From positions 372,001 to 436,000 of the forward strand of contig CAVPGJ010000005.1 in assembly GCA_963704005.1 (NCBI GenBank): a stretch of DNA of 64,000 nucleotides. Direction: 5' to 3'. The notes below the pieces were generated by a model, which saw nothing but the letters and a program-made list of their open reading frames with translations, was not told the origin of the DNA and made no database searches. The stretch is from AC-32 sp963704005. Its GTDB lineage: Bacteria > Actinomycetota > Thermoleophilia > Gaiellales > Gaiellaceae. Both the position numbers and the translations under genes were made by a program. Positions 1 to 9,678 of this stretch are shown here, piece after piece. Each line of letters opens with the position of its first letter. Positions within the stretch are counted from its first letter, which is position 1.

Positions 1-601
1 GCTCGCCGCGGCCGGACGGCTCGAGCGTCGGCAGCACGTCCCAGACCTGCTCGTCGTAGAAGTAGATCCCGGTGACGGCGTACTCGCTCGGCGGGTCGTC
101 CGGCTTCTCGACGATCCGCGTGACCCGCTCGCCGTCGAGCTCGGCGACGCCGAGGTGGCGCAGGTGCTCCGGCTCTTCCAGGCGCGCGAGCAGGATCCGG
201 CCGCCGCGCTCCTGGCGTCGGAAGTTCTCGACCGCCGGCGCGAGCGAGCGCTCGACCACGTTGTCGGCGAGCATCACGACGGTGCGGCCGTCGCGCGCGA
301 ACCGCTCCGCCAGGCCGAGCGCTTCCGCGATCCCGCCCGGCTTGTCCTGGTACGCGTAGAAGAGCCGGTCGATTCCGTGCTCGTGCCCGTTGCCGAGCAA
401 CCGGAAGAACTCGCCCGCGTGCGTCCCGCCGGTGACGAGCATCAGCTCGGTGACGCCCGCCTTGACGAGCGCCTCGATCGTGTAGGCGATCATCGGCCGG
501 TCGTAGATCGGCAGCAGGTGCTTGTTGGTGATCAGCGTCAGCGGATGCAGCCGCGAGCCGGTGCCGCCGGCCAGGATCACGCCTTTGAGCGAGCCCTCCA
601 T
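1..601 (-). CDS. Glucose-1-phosphate thymidylyltransferase-like sugar nucleotidyltransferase (3' end outside window)
   Basis: Reads leftward off the window edge; about 200 residues are visible. The N-terminus has the nucleotidyltransferase signature (GGTGSRL near residue 12, then NKHLLPIYDRPMI), the pattern of RmlA-type enzymes that make dTDP-glucose from glucose-1-phosphate and dTTP. The usual GDN metal motif reads ADN here. A later EKPDDPPSEYAVTGIYFYD block also fits RmlA. ATG at 601 is the first start before the motif. RmlA versus a related regulatory or archaeal-type homologue cannot be settled without the missing C-terminus and the adjacent rml genes. Confidence 0.8.
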   Translation of the reverse strand, partial: MEGSLKGVILAGGTGSRLHPLTLITNKHLLPIYDRPMIAYTIEALVKAGVTELMLVTGGTHAGEFFRLLGNGHEHGIDRLFYAYQDKPGGIAEALGLAERFARDGRTVVMLADNVVERSLAPAVENFRRQERGGRILLARLEEPEHLRHLGVAELDGERVTRIVEKPDDPPSEYAVTGIYFYDEQVWDVLPTLEPSGRGE

Positions 602-619
602 CGGCCGGGATGCTACGAG

Positions 620-1042
620 CTATCGACCCAGCCGGCGGAAGTAGAGCCTGACCCGGCGCCAGAAGGTCAGGGAGCGCTCGGCCTCGGTCGGGGCAAGGGT
701 CTTCGCCTCGAGCTTGCGGAACTCGGCGCCGATCGCCGCGCCCGTGCCGCCCTTGTTGTCGGCCTCGATCTCCGCGCTGGTCGCAGGTTCGAGGTACTCG
801 CCGAGCGCGTCGACCTGCTCCCGGCTCAGCTTCAGCCGCACCGTGCCCTCGACGATCTCGCCGACCTGCTCGGACGGGACGTAGCGCGGCTTGCCGAGCG
901 CGCTGGTCGCGATCGCGAGGCCGTCGAAGATGTCGGCGTTTTCGTCGCCGGTCACCTCGTCCACCTTCCCGACCTCGGACCCGTCGGAGGCGAGCACCGT
1001 CCAGCCCGCCTCGATCAAGAACCACGAAACCGGATCGGCCAC
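620..1042 (-). CDS. DUF2171 / PRC-barrel-like protein
   Basis: 140-residue soluble protein starting at GTG 1042. The first about 75 residues (WTVLASDGSEVGKVDEVTGD, then RYVPSEQVGEIVEGTVRLKL) match the PRC-barrel-like DUF2171 pattern, in which a small beta-barrel carries a 'discriminator' loop. The C-terminal half is charged and helical with a basic tail (WRRVRLYFRRLGR) that might touch membrane or nucleic acid. No enzymatic residues are evident. It is divergent from hsp20-lon across a palindromic intergenic region, so shared stress control is possible but unproven. Confidence 0.6.
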   Translation of the reverse strand: MADPVSWFLIEAGWTVLASDGSEVGKVDEVTGDENADIFDGLAIATSALGKPRYVPSEQVGEIVEGTVRLKLSREQVDALGEYLEPATSAEIEADNKGGTGAAIGAEFRKLEAKTLAPTEAERSLTFWRRVRLYFRRLGR

Positions 1043-1079
1043 GGGCGGAGTTTGACCGATCTGCGGCTCTCCGTGAGTT

Positions 1080-1097
1080 AGTTAGCGTTTGCTAACT
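1080..1097. promoter_or_regulatory. AT-rich palindrome, candidate operator between DUF2171 gene and hsp20-lon
   Basis: AGTTAGC at 1080-1086 and GCTAACT at 1091-1097 are perfect inverted 7-mers around GTTT, in otherwise GC-rich DNA between divergent genes. A TTGACC hexamer lies at 1052-1057. It does not resemble the HspR (HAIR) or CIRCE operators. Confidence 0.45.
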
Positions 1098-1150
1098 TAA
1101 CCACCGGCGCGGCAGGAACCGCCCAACCACCCGTAGCGTTACCACCACAG

Positions 1151-1590
1151 ATGCGAAAGCGAGACGACATCGACCGGCTGCACGACGAGATCCGCGAGCT
1201 CGTGGACGACCTCTGGCACGTCCCGAGGTTCGTCGCCGCGCGCCACTGCCTCCGGCCGAGCGTCGACTGCATCCGCAGCGATGACCCGCCGGCGCTGCAC
1301 GTGATCGTCGAGCTTCCCGGCGTCGATCCCTCCTCGCTGAAGGTGATCGCCGACGACCGCGTGCTCGTCGTCGCCGGCATCCGCCGGCGCCCGCCGGTCG
1401 CAGGCCGCTACCAGCAGATGGAGCTCGAGTACGGGCCCTTCGAGCGGCGGATCTCCCTGGGGGAGCCGGTCGACACGGCCAAGGCCTCCGCCAACTACGA
1501 GCGAGGCTTGCTGACCGTCGTGCTCCCGGTCGCCGCCAAGGCGCCGAAGCCGCAGCGGGAGCGCGTCCTGATCGCGATCGGAGGCCGTAG

Positions 1591-1594
<4 letters not shown>
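1151..1594 (+). CDS. Hsp20/alpha-crystallin family small heat-shock protein
   Basis: 147 residues, a normal length for a bacterial small heat-shock protein: a short N-terminal arm, an alpha-crystallin beta-sandwich from about residue 35 (LHVIVELPGVDPSSLKVIAD) to about 130, and the typical ERGLLTVVLPV strand near the end. Such proteins are ATP-independent holdases that bind unfolding proteins in the cytoplasm. The stop overlaps the lon start (ATGA), so holdase and protease are co-transcribed and probably translationally coupled. ATG 1151 is the first in-frame start; a TAGCGT hexamer ends 11 nt upstream. Confidence 0.9.
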
Positions 1595-4008
<2,414 letters not shown>

Positions 4009-4067
4009 CGCCAATCGCGCGCAGGGTAGAGAATGCCCGTTTGTAACCGATTGAAAGGACGGCCTGA

Positions 4068-4478
4068 ATGGCCAAGGCGAAAGACCGAGTTGCCGACGTG
4101 AAGCCGTACGTGCAGCGAGCGATCCAGGACGAGGAGCTGCGCGACAACCTCAAGAGCGCCTTTGCGACCGCCCGCGACGTCTACGACGAGTTGATCGGCG
4201 GGCGCAGCATGACGGGCGTCGCGACCAAGGTCGCGAGCGACAAGGACATCCAGGAGCAGCTCCGCTCGGCGATCGAGGACCTGCGCTCCGCGGCCGATCG
4301 GATCCAGGGCAGGGAGGAGCACACGGGCCGCAACGCCTCGCTCCTGCTCGCCGGGATCGCGCTCGGCATCCTCTTCAACCCGTTGACCGGCCCCGAGACC
4401 CGGCGCTGGCTGAAGGACAGGATCTTCGGCGAGGACGAGGAGTTCGGGTACGGCGGGAACGGCGGAAACTCTTCCTGA
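4068..4478 (+). CDS. Small membrane-anchored protein, YtxH-like
   Basis: 136 residues: a charged, helical N-terminal part (residues 1-85, VADVKPYVQRAIQDEELRDN), one hydrophobic segment (NASLLLAGIALGILFNP, about 89-105), then an acidic and Gly/Asn-rich tail. Helical repeats next to a single membrane segment recall YtxH-type stress proteins, but the order is unusual and the assignment weak. A GAAAGGA ribosome-binding site precedes ATG 4068. The last three codons and stop belong to a tandem repeat that continues downstream. Confidence 0.55.
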   Translation: MAKAKDRVADVKPYVQRAIQDEELRDNLKSAFATARDVYDELIGGRSMTGVATKVASDKDIQEQLRSAIEDLRSAADRIQGREEHTGRNASLLLAGIALGILFNPLTGPETRRWLKDRIFGEDEEFGYGGNGGNSS

Positions 4479-4542
4479 CGCGCATCGACCGGTCGGTTCA
4501 GACGGCAACTCTTCCTGACCGCATCGGCCGGTCACAGACGGA
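4467..4542. repeat. Imperfect tandem duplication carrying the repeat-family GACCGGTC core
   Basis: Two units, 4467-4505 and 4507-4542, share AACTCTTCCTGAC...CGCATCG.CCGGTC..CAGACGG. Unit one overlaps the end of the upstream gene. Its core CGACCGGTCGGTTCAGACGG (20 nt) is identical, in reverse complement, to the tail of the repeat at 21471-21550, and differs at one position from 25358-25437. Confidence 0.75.
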
Positions 4543-4558
4543 CTAACAGCTAGAAGCG

Positions 4559-6037
4559 CTACCCGCGTCCAGGCCCGGCGTCCGACGGGTGGTAGCCGAG
4601 CGCCCGGAGCAGGTTTTGGTCGCTGCGGCCGGGGACACGCGGGGCGATCGCGCGCTGGAGTGAGCCGGGGTCGAGGCCGCTGGCCTCCGAGATGTCGGAG
4701 ACCTGGAGCAGGATCGCCGCCGGCTTCGGGGCCGGGTCGGTGACCGAGGCCGCGGGCACCCACCCGGCGACCTGCTCGAAGCGCACGTCCTGGAGGTGCT
4801 GCCAGGCCTGGAGGTACTCGGTCGGGTCGACCGCGCCGTCGTAGCCCTTCCAGATCAGCGAGGTGGGGTGGATCTCGAAGTGGAGGTGCGTCGGCGTGCC
4901 GGCCGCGTCGCCGGTGTTGCCGACGAAGCCGAGCACCTCGCCCGCCTTGACGCGGTGGCCGTTCCTGGCCAGCGGCGAGAAGGCCGAGAGATGCGCGTAG
5001 TAGAACTCGTTCCCGGCGGAGTCGCGGAGCCAGAGCCGGTTGCCGCCGATCGTGTTCCAGCCGATGGAGAAGACGATCCCGTCCGCGCAGGCGAGGATCG
5101 GCGCGCCGAGCGGCGCGAAGATGTCGTCGCCGTGGTGCCAGTTCCCCGGCACGTCGCCGCGAAAGGCGCCGTAGGTGTCTACGAACGAGACCGGCCCGTA
5201 GACCGGGAAGACGTACCCGTTTGCGCCCAGCTTGGGCTGAACGGTGAGCGGGCTGCCCGGCAGCTGCGGGCCGGACCGGTGGCCTGGGCGATTCGACTCC
5301 GGCGCGACCGGCCCCTGCTTGCGCTTGCCCTTGGGCTCGCCCGGCGCGACGGGCTTCTCGCGCTTCGGCGCCGGCGCCTGCACGTTGGCCTCCGCGTAGC
5401 CGACCTGGATCTCCGACCCGGCGGGGAGGTTGCCGTGCGGCGCGGTCAGGTGGACGTCGAGCCCCGTGACGAAGCCGTCGAAGGCCTGTGCGCCGCCCGG
5501 GCCCGCGCTCGTGTCGGTGCCTTGCTCCAGCGTCGTCAGGTAGCCCCAGTCGGCGAGCGCGATGCGGCCGTTGGGAGCGACCGTGGCCGGCTGGCCGAGC
5601 ACGACCAGGTTCGAGATCGACGAGCTCCCGAGCCCGCCGCGAGCAGTGCGGCCGAGCGTCGAGCCGCTCGCCTTGCCGGTGACTGCGTCCGCGGTGATCT
5701 CGCCGCCGAACAGCGAGACGGACTGCGCCTGGCCCGAGGCGGTCGCGACCGCGTGCGAGCCCGTGTCGCTCGTGGCCGAGGTCGCCGTCGAGCCCGTGGT
5801 CGCCACCGAGCCGTCCGCGGGATAGGTGAAACCGTCGCCGAAGGACACGCGATAGGGCGGCGCCGAGACCAGGCCCGCCTGCGCGGCGGCCTGACCCGGC
5901 ACGACCACGCGGATCGCGAACGCGCGCGCCGTCGCGCCGGCCGTTGAGGCGGGCCCACCCGCGCCCGCTGGACCGGCTGCGAGTAGGAGCACCCCACCGA
6001 GGATCGAGCTGAGGCCGAGCCGCTTGGCCACCGTCAC
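4559..6037 (-). CDS. Secreted M23-family (LytM-type) metallopeptidase
   Basis: About 492 residues. A signal peptide (LGLSSILGGVLLLAAGPAGA) leads a long Thr/Ala/Gly-rich region, a Pro/Lys linker, and a C-terminal M23 domain with HHGDD and THLHFE, supplying the expected zinc ligands. M23 enzymes cut peptidoglycan cross-bridges or act as scaffolds outside the membrane. After the peptidase domain come about 75 residues including GYHPSDAGPGRG. I place the start at GTG 6037, the first codon giving a clean signal peptide; GTG 6031 is an alternative. The open frame runs further upstream, but that part reads as a shadow of the next gene. Confidence 0.85.
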   Translation of the reverse strand: MTVAKRLGLSSILGGVLLLAAGPAGAGGPASTAGATARAFAIRVVVPGQAAAQAGLVSAPPYRVSFGDGFTYPADGSVATTGSTATSATSDTGSHAVATASGQAQSVSLFGGEITADAVTGKASGSTLGRTARGGLGSSSISNLVVLGQPATVAPNGRIALADWGYLTTLEQGTDTSAGPGGAQAFDGFVTGLDVHLTAPHGNLPAGSEIQVGYAEANVQAPAPKREKPVAPGEPKGKRKQGPVAPESNRPGHRSGPQLPGSPLTVQPKLGANGYVFPVYGPVSFVDTYGAFRGDVPGNWHHGDDIFAPLGAPILACADGIVFSIGWNTIGGNRLWLRDSAGNEFYYAHLSAFSPLARNGHRVKAGEVLGFVGNTGDAAGTPTHLHFEIHPTSLIWKGYDGAVDPTEYLQAWQHLQDVRFEQVAGWVPAASVTDPAPKPAAILLQVSDISEASGLDPGSLQRAIAPRVPGRSDQNLLRALGYHPSDAGPGRG

Positions 6038-6081
6038 CGCATTATTGACGATTCCCCGGCCTGACGGCTTGCAACAGAGAA

Positions 6082-6783
6082 TCAGGTGCGGAAGCTCAGG
6101 TACGGCTGCGCCGGCTCGTCGACGTGCTCGATCTTGCTCGGCTCGACCACGAACCGCTTCCCACGCTTCGCCAGCGAGCCGGTCACGGCCAGCCATGTGT
6201 CGCGCTTGGGCTGCCCGCCCACGATCGGCACGCCGACGGCCTGCGCGTCCGCGATGCAGCACGAGATGTAGAAGCGGGCGATCTCGAAGGTGCCCGCTGG
6301 GACATCCTTCGAGCCCGTGACGAACCCGAGCAGGCGCACGCGCAGGCCGGGTCTGATGCCGGCGTTCGCGGCGAAGGTGTGGTCGCCCTCGGAGATGCGG
6401 ATGTCGAGGAACGACGCATCGGCCGGCTTCGGTGGCACCGGCGGCCGCGCGCTGAGGAAGAACGACCCGCTGCCCTTCCGCGCGGCCGCGTACGAGCCGA
6501 GCGCCGCGTGCGGGACGAGCGCGACGGCGGCCAGCGGCACGAGCAGCGCGAACAGGCCGCTCGCCTCGCGCAGGGTCAGCCGCGGGCCGCGCTGTCTCGC
6601 CCGCAGGTAGCCGTAGCCGTAGGCGAGCACCGCCAGCGCCAGCACGATCGCGCCGAACGGAACGATCCACGCGGTACGCGTGCCGAGGAAGCGGTCGGTC
6701 GAGCCCGTCAGCCAGAGCGCGAAGAAGAAGACCGCCCAGACCGCGAGCGCCCCGCCACGAGCAATTCTCGCGTCAACTGTCAT
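6082..6783 (-). CDS. TIGR03943-like membrane protein, partner of the upstream permease
   Basis: 233 residues. Two membrane helices at the N-terminus (about 12-30 and 40-60) and a third hydrophobic stretch near 80-100 precede a soluble C-terminal domain containing FYISCCIADAQAVGVPIVGG and DTWLAVTGSL. The CC-x-A-D motif and layout match the TIGR03943/DUF1980 (YcgQ-like) family, which is normally encoded beside YraQ/YcgR permeases. That is the case here: its ATG overlaps the permease stop by 4 nt. Its biochemical role in the family is not established; a metal or metalloid transport accessory is plausible. Confidence 0.8.
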   Translation of the reverse strand: MTVDARIARGGALAVWAVFFFALWLTGSTDRFLGTRTAWIVPFGAIVLALAVLAYGYGYLRARQRGPRLTLREASGLFALLVPLAAVALVPHAALGSYAAARKGSGSFFLSARPPVPPKPADASFLDIRISEGDHTFAANAGIRPGLRVRLLGFVTGSKDVPAGTFEIARFYISCCIADAQAVGVPIVGGQPKRDTWLAVTGSLAKRGKRFVVEPSKIEHVDEPAQPYLSFRT

Positions 6784-7841
6784 CTGACCAGCGCCTCGAA
6801 GACGAGCGAGCCGACGAGGATGATCGGGATCGCGACCAGCAGCAGCCGGCCCACGAACCAGCGGCGGAAGGTCGCGCCGTAGAGCACCGTGAGCTTCATG
6901 TCGGCCAACGGGCCGAAGACGAGGAACGCGAGCTGCGCGCCCGGAGTGAAGGACCCGAACGACGCCGCGATGAAGGCGTCGGCCTCCGAGCAGAGTGAGA
7001 GCACGAACGCAACCGCCATCAGCGCCAGGGACGAGAGCACCGGCGCGCCGCCGAGCGCGGAGACGACGGAGCCCGGAAGGACGACCTGCACCAGCGCGGA
7101 GAGCCCGGCGCCGAGGACGATGAACTTGCCCATGAACAAGAAGTCGGAGACGAGGTGGGTGGCGAACGCGACGGGCCCGCTGTCGCGTATGTCACCGTCA
7201 CCGTGGTCGTGGTCGTGCTCGTAGTCGGCCGGGCGCGGCCGGAGCAGCTCGCCGGGCTTCGTCCGGGAGAAGGCGAACCCGACGGCGGCAGCCGTCACGA
7301 GCCCGAGCGAGGCCCGCCCCGCCACCATCTCCGCGGCGCGCGTGTGGCCGCCGTACGCGACCCAGGTCGAGGCGAGCACGATCGGGTTCAGAACCGGCGC
7401 AGCGAGCATGAAAGCGATCGCCGCGCCCGGCTCGACCCCTCGCGCGATCAGCCGGCGGCCGACCGGCACCGTCCCGCACTCGCAGACCGGGAAGGCGAAG
7501 CCGCCGAGCGCCGCGCCGGGGACCTGCAGGGCCAGCGGCAGCCGCGAGATCCAGCCGAACGAGCCCTGCGGCAGGTAGACCGCGATTGCGGCCGAGGCGA
7601 GCGCGCCGACGAGGATGAACGGCAGCGCCTCGATCACGATCGAGGTGAAGATCAGCAGGAAGGTCTGCGCGGCCGGACCGCGGCCCAGGCCGAGCGCCGA
7701 GGCGACGATCGTGAGCAGGACGAACAGGCCGAGCAGGCGCCCGAAGACGGTCTCGGAGACGGTGGTCGTCTCCCAGGCGCGGGTCAGCCTCAGGCGTGCC
7801 GGCGCCAGGGCCAGCTGCGGTGCGGGCCCCGTCCTCTCCAA
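6780..7841 (-). CDS. YraQ/ArsP-type permease (DUF318 family)
   Basis: 353 residues with about eight membrane helices in two blocks split by a His-rich cytoplasmic loop (DYEHDHDHGDGD, about 207-218). Family hallmarks are visible: ALPFILVGALASAAI, then the FPVCECGTVPVGRRLI motif with two cysteines, and a second-half LCSEADAFIAASF. Homologues export organoarsenicals (ArsP) or unknown substrates; the substrate here cannot be called. The His/Asp loop suggests metal sensing. The start may be internal (GTG before SETVFGRLL), since the first about 28 residues are basic and poorly conserved in character. Confidence 0.85.
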   Translation of the reverse strand: MERTGPAPQLALAPARLRLTRAWETTTVSETVFGRLLGLFVLLTIVASALGLGRGPAAQTFLLIFTSIVIEALPFILVGALASAAIAVYLPQGSFGWISRLPLALQVPGAALGGFAFPVCECGTVPVGRRLIARGVEPGAAIAFMLAAPVLNPIVLASTWVAYGGHTRAAEMVAGRASLGLVTAAAVGFAFSRTKPGELLRPRPADYEHDHDHGDGDIRDSGPVAFATHLVSDFLFMGKFIVLGAGLSALVQVVLPGSVVSALGGAPVLSSLALMAVAFVLSLCSEADAFIAASFGSFTPGAQLAFLVFGPLADMKLTVLYGATFRRWFVGRLLLVAIPIILVGSLVFEALVR

Positions 7842-7879
7842 GCGCTATCCGTCCGCGGTCAGGTGGCGTTTGGCGAGGG

Positions 7880-8269
7880 TCACGACTCGGAAGGATAGGC
7901 GGGCTTGCGCAAAGTGCGAAAGGCGACCTGGGCGGCGACGACCAGCATGAGCGCGCCGAATAGGCGGCGCAGCGCGTCTTGCGGGAGCTGCTCGGCGATC
8001 TGGACGCCGCCCTCCACGCCGGCGATCGCCGCAACGCCGAGGACGAGCGCGGCCCGCCAGCGGACGTTGCCGTACCGCTGCTGGCGCCAGGCGCCGACCG
8101 CCGCGGTCGGGAGGATCGCGAGCAGGCTAGTCGCCTCGGCGTGGATCTGCGATAGGCCGAGCACGAGCGTCAGCGTCGGCACGAACAGGATCCCGCCGCC
8201 GACGCCGAACAGCCCGGACAGAACGCCGGCGCCGACGCCGAGCAACGCGGCGGCGAGGATCGCCCACAT
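7880..8269 (-). CDS. TauE/SafE-family half-transporter B
   Basis: 129 residues, roughly half a TauE/SafE permease, starting with the family's repeat signature GAGVLSGLFGVGGGILFVPTL and containing four predicted helices. TauE/SafE proteins move sulfonates, sulfite or related organic anions. Its ATG shares a base with the stop of the upstream half-protein (TGATG), so the two are made together, very likely as a heterodimer equivalent to one full permease. The substrate is not predictable. Confidence 0.85.
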   Translation of the reverse strand: MWAILAAALLGVGAGVLSGLFGVGGGILFVPTLTLVLGLSQIHAEATSLLAILPTAAVGAWRQQRYGNVRWRAALVLGVAAIAGVEGGVQIAEQLPQDALRRLFGALMLVVAAQVAFRTLRKPAYPSES

Positions 8270-8613
8270 CAGACGAGCAGGCGCACCCCGAGCGCCGTCA
8301 GCAGGGCAGCGAAGGCGAGCGAAAGCGTGCGGTTCTCCACACGCTGCTGCAGCGCCGTCCCGGCGACCGCCCCCGCCATCGCCGGGATGCCGACGATCGC
8401 GGCCGCGCCGGGCCTCACTTCGCCGTGGAAGGCGTAGGTGGCTGCGCCCGCGATCGAGATGACCAGGACCGCCGCGAGCGAGGTCGCCATCGCCGGCCGC
8501 TCACTGAAGTGGGCGACGAGCAGGAGCAGCGGCACGACGACGATCCCGCCGCCGACGCCGAACAGGGCGCTGAACAGGCCGGCCAGCAAGCCGATGAGGA
8601 CGAGTCGCAGCAC
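8269..8613 (-). CDS. TauE/SafE-family half-transporter A
   Basis: 114 residues, the companion half of a split TauE/SafE permease. It opens with the same signature (GLLAGLFSALFGVGGGIVVVPL) and has about four helices ending in LGVRLLV. No frameshift is apparent between the two halves: each starts with its own copy of the inverted-repeat half, as expected for a dimer of half-size proteins. Its upstream region (8614-8742) is shared with divergent otsB and holds a dispersed repeat. Confidence 0.85.
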   Translation of the reverse strand: MLRLVLIGLLAGLFSALFGVGGGIVVVPLLLLVAHFSERPAMATSLAAVLVISIAGAATYAFHGEVRPGAAAIVGIPAMAGAVAGTALQQRVENRTLSLAFAALLTALGVRLLV

Positions 8614-8658
8614 CGCTCAGAGGCTATCCGGCCCGCAGTACGACCTCTTTGTCATCCG

Positions 8659-8728
8659 AGACGGTGCGTTGGACGGCCTCACCGGCAAAGCCGGCGAGGC
8701 CTCTTGGTCGGCGTCGCAAGCGAACGCC
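8659..8728. repeat. Composite palindromic repeat, copy 1 (reverse orientation)
   Basis: Read on the minus strand: hairpin one GGCGTTCGCTTGCGACGCC, linker GACCAAGA, hairpin two with GGCCTC/GAGGCC and CCGGC-TTT-GCCGG arms, then the tail GTCCAACGCACCGTCTC. It lies between divergent genes and ends next to the otsB promoter. Confidence 0.8.
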
Positions 8729-8729
8729 T

Positions 8730-8735
8730 TAGTCT
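8730..8735 (+). promoter_or_regulatory. -10 hexamer TAGTCT for otsB (leaderless)
   Basis: TAGTCT ends 7 nt before the otsB ATG and no ribosome-binding site lies between; transcription should begin at or next to the start codon. Confidence 0.5.
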
Positions 8736-8742
8736 CCCCGCG

Positions 8743-9450
8743 ATGCAGGATGCGCTGAGGCGGCTCGCCGAGGACCCGGCCCGGGCGGCGGTCCTGCTCG
8801 ACGTGGACGGGACGCTGGCGCCGATCGTCGCGCGCCCCGAGCTGGCCGCGGTCCCGGAGGAGACGCGGGCCGTGCTGCGGCGGCTCGTCGGGCGTTACGG
8901 CCTCGTCGGGTTCGTCAGCGGGCGCACCGGCGCGGCGGCGCGCGAGCTCGTCGGCGTCGACGGCGCCTCCTACGCAGGCGTGCACGGTCTCGAGCTCGAG
9001 CCGGATGCCGACGCGTGGCGGGCTCCACTGCGGCCGTTCGCGGCCTCGGGGTGGCCGTGGCTGGAGGACAAGGGCCTGACCGTCGCGTTCCACTGGCGCC
9101 TGGCGCCCGACGAGGCTGCGGCTCGCGCGGAGCTCGAGGAAGTTGCCGAGCGCGCGCGCAAGGTCGGTCTGGAGGCGCGCTGGGGCCGGAAGGTGTTGGA
9201 GCTGCGTCCGCCGGTCGACGCCGACAAGGGCACCGCGGTGCGGAGCCTCCTCGGCGAGCACGGATTGCGGCGGGCGCTCTACGCGGGCGACGACTCGACC
9301 GACCTCGACGCCTTCCGCGGGCTGGACGGGCTGGAGGTGGCCGTCCGCGTCGCGGTCGTCTCCGGCGAGGCTCCGCCGGGGCTTGCGGAGGCCGCCGACC
9401 TCGTGGTCGGCTCGCCCGCGGAGCTGCTCGAGCTTCTGCGCAGGCTCTAG
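8743..9450 (+). CDS. otsB: Trehalose-6-phosphate phosphatase
   Basis: 235 residues, a HAD-superfamily phosphatase of OtsB type. The nucleophile motif DVDGTLAPI holds Asp20 and Asp22; SGRTGA follows at about 60; the late motif is GDDSTDLDAF. It would dephosphorylate trehalose-6-phosphate to trehalose, an osmolyte. OtsA is not in the window. ATG 8743 gives a protein starting just before the catalytic motif and sits 7 nt after a TAGTCT -10 element. A GH15 enzyme at 43.4 kb could be a trehalase acting on the product. Confidence 0.9.
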   Translation: MQDALRRLAEDPARAAVLLDVDGTLAPIVARPELAAVPEETRAVLRRLVGRYGLVGFVSGRTGAAARELVGVDGASYAGVHGLELEPDADAWRAPLRPFAASGWPWLEDKGLTVAFHWRLAPDEAAARAELEEVAERARKVGLEARWGRKVLELRPPVDADKGTAVRSLLGEHGLRRALYAGDDSTDLDAFRGLDGLEVAVRVAVVSGEAPPGLAEAADLVVGSPAELLELLRRL

Positions 9451-9471
9451 GGCCCTTGCGGCTGAAGCGAG

Positions 9472-9477
9472 TACGCT
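9472..9477 (+). promoter_or_regulatory. -10 hexamer TACGCT for the small ORF at 9484
   Basis: TACGCT followed by 6 nt and ATG, the same leaderless spacing as at other genes in the window. Confidence 0.45.
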
Positions 9478-9483
9478 TCGTAC

Positions 9484-9678
9484 ATGCAGACGATCTGGCA
9501 AGGCCGCGTGACTCAGGCTGCCGCAAGGTACGGCGAGCATGCTCCGGCCGCGACAGCCTGCTGTAACGCCTGTCGCACCTGCATCCAGACGAACCTGCTC
9601 GCTCTCGCCGTTGCCGGAGTTGCGGCGGCAGGAGCGTTCATCGCCCGTCGCGTGCCTCGTTTCGCCAAGTCCGGCTAG
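9484..9678 (+). CDS. Small cysteine-rich membrane protein
   Basis: 64 residues. A basic N-terminus and a CCNACRTC cluster at about 26-33 are followed by one membrane helix (LLALAVAGVAAAGAFIA) and a basic tail (RRVPRFAKSG). No family recognised. A leaderless-type promoter (TACGCT, 6 nt spacing) directly in front supports expression. Its 3' end overlaps the convergent EamA gene by 4 nt. The paired cysteines could bind metal or form a disulfide; this is speculation. Confidence 0.5.
   Translation: MQTIWQGRVTQAAARYGEHAPAATACCNACRTCIQTNLLALAVAGVAAAGAFIARRVPRFAKSG

Noticed and set aside
4559..6670. M23 peptidase as a 703-residue protein
   Set aside because: The first about 210 residues are Arg/Ala-rich shadow of the TIGR03943-like gene; the signal peptide begins at about 6037.
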